A DNA stretch of 6,136 nucleotides from CAZJBP01 sp964544115. GTDB lineage: Bacteria > Verrucomicrobiota > Kiritimatiellia > UBA8416 > JADHWI01. Made by a program: the position numbers and the translations under genes. How positions within the stretch are numbered: the first letter of the stretch is position 1; the number at the start of each line of letters is the position of its first letter. The DNA lies in the NCBI GenBank assembly GCA_964544115.1, contig CAZJBP010000203.1, forward strand, positions 1 to 6,136. The letters are read 5' to 3'. Below, piece by piece: positions 1 to 3,970 of this stretch. The notes beneath the pieces are model-generated. The model saw only the letters and a program-made list of their open reading frames with translations, was not told where the DNA came from and did not search any database.

Positions 1-70
1 CCCGTGCGCGTTCACGGCGTGCCGGAGAGTTCGTGTAGGTGCACGGGCACGTGTACGGCAAGGCGGGACA

Positions 71-98
71 AGTTCCCGCATCCCTGAACGTTGAGCGT
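71..98 (+). repeat. 28-nt direct repeat, copy 1
   Basis: Matches 288-315 at 26 of 28 positions, counted by eye; the differences are T/G at offset 11 and G/A at offset 23. The shared core reads CCCTGAACGTT then AGCGT. Both copies are preceded by CACGTGTACGGC and followed by TTTCAG-type heptads, so the repeat is part of a larger duplicated arrangement within the 360-nt spacer. Confidence 0.8.
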
Positions 99-102
99 TT
101 TC

Positions 103-114
103 TTCAGCTTTCAG
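103..114 (+). repeat. TTTCAG heptad cluster 1
   Basis: TTCAG at 103-107 and TTTCAG at 109-114, followed by CTTTTGT. On the opposite strand this reads as CTGAAA units. The same CAGCTTTTGT ending recurs at 2119-2128, before the plus-strand operon. Confidence 0.6.
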
Positions 115-125
115 CTTTTGTGCCC

Positions 126-151
126 AGATCCCTCACTGCGTTCGGGATGAC
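126..151 (+). repeat. 26-bp dispersed repeat, solitary copy
   Basis: Identical over 26 bp to 1912-1937 (27 bp with the preceding C) and to the reverse complement of 1862-1887. Its core is CCTCACTGCGTTCGGGATGAC. Related CATCCCGAACGCAGTGAGGG elements are widespread in intergenic DNA of many uncultured and soil bacteria; in translation they give the familiar spurious peptides PERSEGS and SLTAFGMT. Here it stands alone, without an inverted partner nearby. Confidence 0.85.
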
Positions 152-184
152 CGTGCGACGACGAGGACGAGGAAGAGGGAGACG

Positions 185-255
185 CCGTCCACTCCGCCAA
201 CAATCCAGATAATTCCGTGAATCCTGTCGGACTTCCCCTGCGTCCTGCAGCGGCC
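185..255 (+). repeat. composite intergenic repeat, copy A
   Basis: Aligns with 1987-2056 over about 70 nt with small indels, roughly four positions in five identical by eye. The best-kept parts are CACAATCC/CAACAATCC, TCCCGTGAATC/TTCCGTGAATC and CCCCTGCGTCCTGCA followed by CGGCC. In both places it sits just after the 26-bp repeat and a GACGAGGAC-like purine run, in the same orientation and order, so the whole block of about 130-145 nt is one composite unit. Confidence 0.75.
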
Positions 256-287
256 ACGTGTACGGCGGTCGCGGCCGCCCGCCCTCC

Positions 288-315
288 AGTTCCCGCAGCC
301 CTGAACGTTAAGCGT
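288..315 (+). repeat. 28-nt direct repeat, copy 2
   Basis: Partner of 71-98 (26 of 28 identical). It is followed by GGGCGTTTTCCCGC and then the TTTCAG heptads that run into the 3' end of the 302-residue gene. Confidence 0.8.
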
Positions 316-336
316 AGGGCGTTTTCCCGCGCCCGC

Positions 337-364
337 TTTCAGCGTTTCAGTTTTCAGCTTTCAG
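337..364 (-). repeat. CTGAAA heptads overlapping a stop codon
   Basis: Four TTTCAG units lie at 337-342, 345-350, 352-357 and 359-364, spaced 8, 7 and 7 nt. On the minus strand they read CTGAAAG, CTGAAAA, CTGAAAC, then CTGAAAG. The TGA stop codon of the 302-residue gene (363 to 361) lies inside the first minus-strand unit, so the gene ends exactly where the repeat begins. Confidence 0.8.
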
Positions 365-1269
365 GTTTTGTCCCAGATCATCCGCAGATCGTCAGGTTTG
401 CGATAGTGGAAGACCCACGCGATGATCTGGTTCTTCTGCTCGTCGACGCGGCAGCGCACCTTGTACTGGAAGCACCATTGCGCCAGCTCGGTGCGATGCC
501 CGAACGGGTGCCGTGCACGGCGCTTCCACAGAATGTCGCCGGCCTTGCCGGGATAGAACCGGGGCGCGGGCAGCCCCGAGAAGCCGTTCAGATAGCCGGT
601 CACCCACGGCTCCAGCGTAACGTCGCCCTTCACGATCATGTTCGCGCAGGAGAAGTGCCACAGATAGAGCCGGCGCTGTTTCCAGCGGAAGATCATGAGC
701 TTTGTCCCGACGTCAAACTGCGCGCTCTCCAGCACGAATGCGCGCGGCAGGGAGAACGTCACGTCGAAGAACTCCCACGGGATCAGGTCGCCTTCGCGGT
801 GGTGATGGAAGTCGCCGGCAAAGAGGCGGAGGATCTCGGCCAGGTCCTCCGTGTCGCCCGGCAGGCGGTGCAGGATCACGAAGCAGAACAGGCTGGACTC
901 GGGGCACATATAGAACGCCGTGAGGAGGCTGTGCTGCAGCACGCCGATCCCGCCCGCCTTGCGACGCGGGATGGCTTCCCGGAACGTGTAGAGCGTTCCG
1001 AACCAGCCCTCAGGCAGCCCTTCGACGGCTGCCTTCTCATGCGCGAGCCGGGTCAGGCGTCCGGACGCCTTTTCGTAGCGGCCCAGGATGCTCTGCATCT
1101 GGAGAGTCTGCTTGGGACGCACCCACTCGGCCTCCAGCCGCGCCGAGTATTCATCTTCGATCTCGATTCGCGTGACGCCCTTGCGGGGAAACTTGTAGAC
1201 GCCCAGTTCCCAGTTGGCAGGAACCCGGAAGGAGACACCGTCCCAGGCGATGCGGCGGGAATCAGTCAT
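361..1269 (-). CDS. unrecognised 302-residue protein with internal duplication, coupled to PqqD-like gene
   Basis: I do not recognise the family. There is no signal peptide or membrane helix, so a cytoplasmic protein is likely. Two segments look like copies of one domain. Residues 8-50 contain AWDGVSFRVPANWELG and end in a charged strand, LEAEW. Residues 164-205 contain PWEFFDVTFSLPRAFVLES followed by FDVGTKLMIFRWKQRRLYLWHF. Both follow the pattern W, a few residues, F-x-(V/L)-P, then an aromatic and L, and beta strands with basic or acidic repeats. The C-terminal third is rich in W, F, Y and R. ATG is at 1269-1267 and overlaps the upstream stop as ATGA, so translation is probably coupled to the PqqD-like gene. 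The start fits because the first motif follows it directly. The stop codon falls inside a CTGAAA repeat, so the extreme C-terminus may have been reshaped. A role as partner or client of the PqqD-like protein is inference from position only. Confidence 0.8.
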   Translation of the reverse strand: MTDSRRIAWDGVSFRVPANWELGVYKFPRKGVTRIEIEDEYSARLEAEWVRPKQTLQMQSILGRYEKASGRLTRLAHEKAAVEGLPEGWFGTLYTFREAIPRRKAGGIGVLQHSLLTAFYMCPESSLFCFVILHRLPGDTEDLAEILRLFAGDFHHHREGDLIPWEFFDVTFSLPRAFVLESAQFDVGTKLMIFRWKQRRLYLWHFSCANMIVKGDVTLEPWVTGYLNGFSGLPAPRFYPGKAGDILWKRRARHPFGHRTELAQWCFQYKVRCRVDEQKNQIIAWVFHYRKPDDLRMIWDKT

Positions 1270-1643
1270 GATCGGTTCTTCGCGAAGACGGAGATCAGCC
1301 CGCGTTGCATGAGGATCTTGACGAAGGCCACGACGCCCAGCTCCGCCTCCCGGCGGCTCATGCCGAAGCGTTCGTGAAACAGATGGATGATCTCCAGAAC
1401 CGACCGCTGGCCGTCCACGTGGCGCACGACAAAGGCACCGAATTCGTCGAGCTCATAGCGCTTGTTCATGACCGGCGGGCGGAACCGCTCGAGAAAGCCG
1501 GTGCCGCGCCGAAGCTTGGACGCCACAAAGGCCGGCTTCCCTTCCGGTTCGTGCAGCGTGACGTCGGGGTTCAGCGCCGGAATCCCCGCCAGGGATTCCC
1601 GCTTGTCGATGCGTCCCCCGTCCCGCTGTTTCAGCATGGTCAT
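1266..1643 (-). CDS. PqqD-like protein (PqqD/RRE fold), 125 residues
   Basis: PqqD and its relatives are small winged-helix-like proteins. In the characterised cases they bind a peptide precursor and deliver it to a radical SAM or other modifying enzyme; many stand-alone homologues have no known role. Residues 63-120 carry the family pattern: Y-E-L-D-E-F-G at 63-69, V-D-G-Q-R-S-V at 76-82, a helix with I-I-H-L-F-H-E-R-F-G at 85-94, then a second helix ending L-M-Q-R-G-L-I at 111-117. Residues 1-60 are less typical and contain a predicted strand region, with F-V-A-S-K at 39-43. ATG at 1643 is chosen because GGAAGGG lies 8 nt upstream; another ATG at 1637 is possible. The frame stays open to 1844, but that part is Pro/Arg-rich and reads like intergenic DNA. 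The stop overlaps the next gene by 4 nt. No radical SAM gene or short precursor peptide is visible in the window, so peptide modification is not established. Confidence 0.85.
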   Translation of the reverse strand: MTMLKQRDGGRIDKRESLAGIPALNPDVTLHEPEGKPAFVASKLRRGTGFLERFRPPVMNKRYELDEFGAFVVRHVDGQRSVLEIIHLFHERFGMSRREAELGVVAFVKILMQRGLISVFAKNRS

Positions 1644-1651
1644 GTTGGCAG

Positions 1652-1658
1652 CCCTTCC
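1652..1658 (-). promoter_or_regulatory. Shine-Dalgarno GGAAGGG for the PqqD-like gene
   Basis: Minus-strand GGAAGGG, with AAGGA just before it, ends 8 nt before the ATG at 1643. It decides this start over the far upstream ATG at 1844, which has no comparable purine run. Confidence 0.65.
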
Positions 1659-1861
1659 TTCCGGCTGAGTGATCCTGCGCCGGATCCCCGCCGGATCGGA
1701 CGGGCATTTGTACACCCATTGTCCGGGCGGAAAAAGGTCAATCTCGGGTGGTCGACGGGGTGGGTGAATCGGTCTTGGGGCTGACGAGTTCCCGCCATGC
1801 ACTGGAGGGCCGACGGCCCCGGCGGCCGTGATTGTCGTGCGCATACACGTACGCCAGTTCC

Positions 1862-1937
1862 GTCATCCCGAACGCAGTGAGGGATCTCACCTGGCCTTCA
1901 CGGCCCTTTTCAGATCCCTCACTGCGTTCGGGATGAC
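1862..1937. repeat. perfect 26-bp inverted repeat with 24-nt loop
   Basis: The left arm (1862-1887) is the exact reverse complement of the right arm (1912-1937), with 1888-1911 between them. The right arm is also identical to the solitary copy at 126-151. This is the paired form of the CATCCCGAACGCAGTGAGGG intergenic element and could fold as a long hairpin in RNA or single-stranded DNA, as REP/BIME-type elements do. It lies between divergent promoters, so a terminator role is unlikely. Confidence 0.9.
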
Positions 1938-1954
1938 AGGAGCGAGGGACGCGA

Positions 1955-1971
1955 GGACGGGGACGGGGACG
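1955..1971 (+). repeat. GGACGG short tandem repeat
   Basis: GGACGG at 1955-1960 and 1961-1966, then GGACG at 1967-1971. It corresponds in position to the GACGAGGACGAGG run at about 156-184 in copy A of the composite repeat. Confidence 0.6.
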
Positions 1972-1986
1972 AAAACGAGGGCGTTG

Positions 1987-2056
1987 CCGTCCTCCCCGCC
2001 CACAATCCCGAAAGTCCCGTGAATCGTGCCGGCTGCCCCTGCGTCCTGCATCGGCC
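1987..2056 (+). repeat. composite intergenic repeat, copy B
   Basis: Partner of 185-255, in the same orientation relative to the preceding 26-bp repeat and purine run. The strongest identity is the CCCCTGCGTCCTGCA stretch near 2036-2050 and CCGTGAATC near 2017-2025. Confidence 0.75.
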
Positions 2057-2084
2057 TGCCCGCCTGATCCGTGCTCGCCGTCCG

Positions 2085-2096
2085 CGTGATATCACG
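2085..2096. promoter_or_regulatory. 12-bp palindrome, candidate operator
   Basis: CGTGATATCACG is a perfect palindrome 83 nt upstream of the chosen start of the beta-helix gene. Palindromes of this size can be dimeric regulator sites, but only one copy is seen and no regulator gene is present, so this is a weak candidate. Confidence 0.25.
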
Positions 2097-2102
2097 GCCC
2101 GC

Positions 2103-2127
2103 ACAGCTTTCAGCTTTTCAGCTTTTG
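2103..2127 (+). repeat. TTTCAG heptad cluster 3
   Basis: TTTCAG at 2108-2113 and 2116-2121, preceded by ACAG and followed by CTTTTG. It is the third occurrence of this motif in the window and lies about 55 nt upstream of the plus-strand operon start. Confidence 0.65.
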
Positions 2128-2158
2128 TTTTCTACGGGCGATGTGGATTATCGTCGCC

Positions 2159-2170
2159 AGAGGAAAAGGA
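2159..2170 (+). promoter_or_regulatory. Shine-Dalgarno region deciding the beta-helix gene start
   Basis: The purine run AGAGGAAAAGGA ends 9 nt before the ATG at 2180. The earlier in-frame ATG at 2141 is preceded by a pyrimidine-rich stretch and TACGGGCG with no ribosome site, so 2180 is preferred. A GTG at 2177 would also fit. Confidence 0.65.
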
Positions 2171-2179
2171 ATCGATGTG

Positions 2180-3970
2180 ATGCACGCAGAGCGCCCTGTT
2201 GAACTCTTCAGCCTCGATGTGGCCGTCGCCAAACCGAGCGGCGCGGAATTCAAGTTCTGGCGGAACGAGACAGCGTTCACGAAGACGTACCACGTCGATG
2301 GCGCGTCGCCGCGGGCGTCGGACGAAAACCCCGGCTCGGAAGAGCGCCCCTTCAAGACCATTGGCCGCGCGGCGGATGTGCTGCAGCCCGGCGAGCGTGT
2401 CCTGGTCCACCCCGGCATCTACCGCGAATGCATCCGACCGGCGCGAGGCGGCCTGTCGCCGTCGCGGATGATCGGCTACCACGCGGCTCCCGGTGGGCGG
2501 GTAATCGTCAGGGGCTCGGACCCGGTGGGCCGCAAGTGGACGGCCGACGATGCGGCCAGGGGCGTCTGGGCTCTGGACCTCCCGTCCATCGACTTCGGCG
2601 ACTATACCCCGTTCGCCCTCGACAACCTGCCCGAGGCGTCCTTCGACATCATGGAGTGGGCCCAGCCCCATCGTGGCAAGCTGCCCTACACGCTGCCGCG
2701 CGGAATGGTATTTCAAGACGGCCTGCGCCTGGAGTGCGTGGCGACGCACGAGGAGCTTCTGAAGACCGAAGGCTCGCACTGGACCGACCGCTCGGCGGGG
2801 CGGCTTTATCTTCACGCCCGCCGCGGCGAGGATCCCAACGGCCTGCCGATCGAGATCACCACGCGGCCGGCCTGCTTCCGGCCGCGGGCCAGGGGGCTGG
2901 GGTTCATCCAGGTTTGCGGGTTCGTGTTCGAGCAGGTCGGGAACGGCTTTTCGCGCCCGCAGGAGGGGGCGGTCTCCGTCTGCGCCGGGCACCACTGGCT
3001 GATCGAAGAGAATACGGTCCGGGAGATCAACGGCGTCGGCATCGACATCGGCAACGGCTGGTACGGAGGCGCCGTCCAGCCCTCCGAGCCGGGCGAGGGC
3101 GATCCGGAGTGGAACATCGTGCGCCGCAACCTCATCGTGGAAACCGGCGTGTGTGGCATTGCCGGTCTCCCGGCCAGGAACGCGCTGATCGAGGAGAATG
3201 TGCTGCGGAACAACTCGCGCTTCCCCATCGCGGAAGTGTCCGAATCCGCCGGGATCAAGACGCACGTCAACCAGGGCACGCTGATCCGGCGCAACCTCAT
3301 CATGGATAACCCCATCAACGGGATCTGGATGGACTGGGACAACCGAGATGCGCGGTGCACGCAAAACGTCATGCTGAACTGCGGGACGGGCATCTTCATC
3401 GAGGCCTCGGTCGTGGCGCCCTTCTGCCTGCTCGACCGGAATATCATCTGGGGCGCGAAGCAGGGCATCTACGAGCACGACTGCATCAGCCAGGTCTTCG
3501 CGCACAACTTCATCGGGCCCTCGGAGCTCGGGCTCATCCTCCGCGGCAAGGCGACGGACCGGATCATCGTCGAAAACCACCCCGCAGCGGGCGGCGGCCA
3601 CACGGCGGCGAACAACATCTTCTTCAACGACGACGAGGAGATCCGGGAGACAACCGGCCCCGAGAACGCGCCCAATACGATCATCGGAAACGCATTCAGG
3701 GCGCAGGGGCTTGAGGCGGTCTTGGACCTGCAGAAGCGGTCTCTGACGATGACGGCCCGGCAGTCGCTGGCGTCGTTCTGCGACCGGCCGCGGGTGACCC
3801 ACGACCTTCTCGACCGTCCCTGGCCGCCCGAGATTCGCAGCCCGGGCCCGATTCCGATTCCTGGAACGCAGCCGCTGAGCCTCCGGTGGACGGAGGCCAG
3901 GGGAGCGGGAGGTTGCCCGGATCGTCTCTTCTGGCTGGAGCAGGCCGACGGTGGTATTGTAACTCCATGA
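2180..3970 (+). CDS. right-handed beta-helix glycosidase, GH120-like (putative beta-xylosidase)
   Basis: Predicted 596-residue glycoside hydrolase of the right-handed parallel beta-helix type. The helix entry motif lies at residues 37-83: YHVDGASP, NPGSEERPFKTIGRAA, then GERVLVHPGIYRE. Repeated coil turns follow, such as WLIEENTV, NIVRRNLIVETG, ALIEENVLRNN and TLIRRNLIMDN. Compared from memory with the GH120 beta-xylosidase XylC of Thermoanaerobacterium saccharolyticum, the match runs along the chain: GIYRE/GVYRE, AGIKTH/AGIKLH, GIWMDWD/GLWLDWE and GIFIE/DVFVE. The XylC nucleophile Asp382 and acid/base Glu405 correspond to Asp385 (3332-3334) and Glu408 (3401-3403), with the same 23-residue spacing. 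There is no signal peptide, so the enzyme is probably cytoplasmic and acts on imported oligosaccharides. About 36 residues precede the first family motif, an N-terminal extension. Its stop overlaps the glycyl radical enzyme start as ATGA. Family membership is fairly sure; xylose specificity is not. Confidence 0.8.
   Translation: MHAERPVELFSLDVAVAKPSGAEFKFWRNETAFTKTYHVDGASPRASDENPGSEERPFKTIGRAADVLQPGERVLVHPGIYRECIRPARGGLSPSRMIGYHAAPGGRVIVRGSDPVGRKWTADDAARGVWALDLPSIDFGDYTPFALDNLPEASFDIMEWAQPHRGKLPYTLPRGMVFQDGLRLECVATHEELLKTEGSHWTDRSAGRLYLHARRGEDPNGLPIEITTRPACFRPRARGLGFIQVCGFVFEQVGNGFSRPQEGAVSVCAGHHWLIEENTVREINGVGIDIGNGWYGGAVQPSEPGEGDPEWNIVRRNLIVETGVCGIAGLPARNALIEENVLRNNSRFPIAEVSESAGIKTHVNQGTLIRRNLIMDNPINGIWMDWDNRDARCTQNVMLNCGTGIFIEASVVAPFCLLDRNIIWGAKQGIYEHDCISQVFAHNFIGPSELGLILRGKATDRIIVENHPAAGGGHTAANNIFFNDDEEIRETTGPENAPNTIIGNAFRAQGLEAVLDLQKRSLTMTARQSLASFCDRPRVTHDLLDRPWPPEIRSPGPIPIPGTQPLSLRWTEARGAGGCPDRLFWLEQADGGIVTP
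3332..3403 (+). other. GH120-type catalytic Asp...Glu segment
   Basis: GAC at 3332-3334 (Asp385, in GIWMDWD) and GAG at 3401-3403 (Glu408, in GIFIEAS) align with the nucleophile and acid/base of XylC as I recall them. Both residues and their spacing are kept, which argues for an active hydrolase and not a structural beta-helix. Confidence 0.7.

Larger units (their letters stand above)
1..360. other. gene-free, repeat-rich intergenic stretch
   Basis: I see no credible gene here. The stretch lies downstream of the minus-strand 302-residue gene and is built from repeated pieces: CACGTGTACGGC at 48-59 and again at 255-266, a 28-nt near-duplicate at 71-98 and 288-315, TTTCAG heptads at 103-114 and 337-364, one copy of a 26-bp dispersed repeat at 126-151, a GACGAGG-rich run at about 156-184, and a composite block at 185-255 that recurs at 1987-2056. 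No convincing stem plus T-run terminator for the minus-strand operon is visible. Confidence 0.75.
1644..2179. other. divergent intergenic region with repeats
   Basis: This 536-nt spacer separates the two operons, which point away from each other, so both promoters should lie here. It contains a short GC-rich hairpin (GGGCC-GAC-GGCCC, 1807-1819), the perfect 26-bp inverted repeat at 1862-1937, a GGACGG tandem at 1955-1971, composite repeat copy B, a 12-bp palindrome at 2085-2096 and heptads at 2103-2127. I could not assign a convincing -35/-10 pair to either gene. Confidence 0.7.

Noticed and set aside
1..360. CRISPR array
   Set aside because: The repeats differ in size and sequence and lack regular spacing.
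217..1377. Plus-strand open frame (386 codons) across the PqqD operon
   Set aside because: It begins inside the repeat region and runs antisense to both minus-strand genes; its composition is that of a GC-driven shadow.
1715..1745. Possible minus-strand promoter (TTGACC ... GACAAT or TACAAA) before the PqqD-like gene
   Set aside because: The spacings (about 12 or 23 nt) do not suit a sigma-70 promoter, and the host sigma factors are unknown.
1644..1844. N-terminal extension of the PqqD-like gene to the ATG at 1844
   Set aside because: The extra 67 codons are Pro/Arg-rich and unlike the family, and a good ribosome site sits before the ATG at 1643.
1862..1937. Hairpin as a transcription terminator
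   Set aside because: It lies between divergent gene starts, and the T-rich sequence is in the loop, not after the stem.
1828..2022. Plus-strand 64-codon frame containing PERSEGSH and SLTAFGMT
   Set aside because: These peptides are the translation of the 26-bp inverted repeat and a well-known annotation artefact.
2120..2160. Possible promoter TTGTTT ... GATTAT before the beta-helix gene
   Set aside because: Only 3 of 6 and 4 of 6 consensus matches with a 15-nt spacer; not better than chance in a T-rich stretch.
2141..2179. Start of the beta-helix gene at the ATG at 2141
   Set aside because: It has no ribosome site, whereas the purine run at 2159-2170 is well placed for 2180.
2132..3802. 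Minus-strand open frame (556 codons) opposite the beta-helix gene
   Set aside because: The plus strand carries GH120 and beta-helix motifs with the catalytic pair; the opposite frame has biased composition and no motif.
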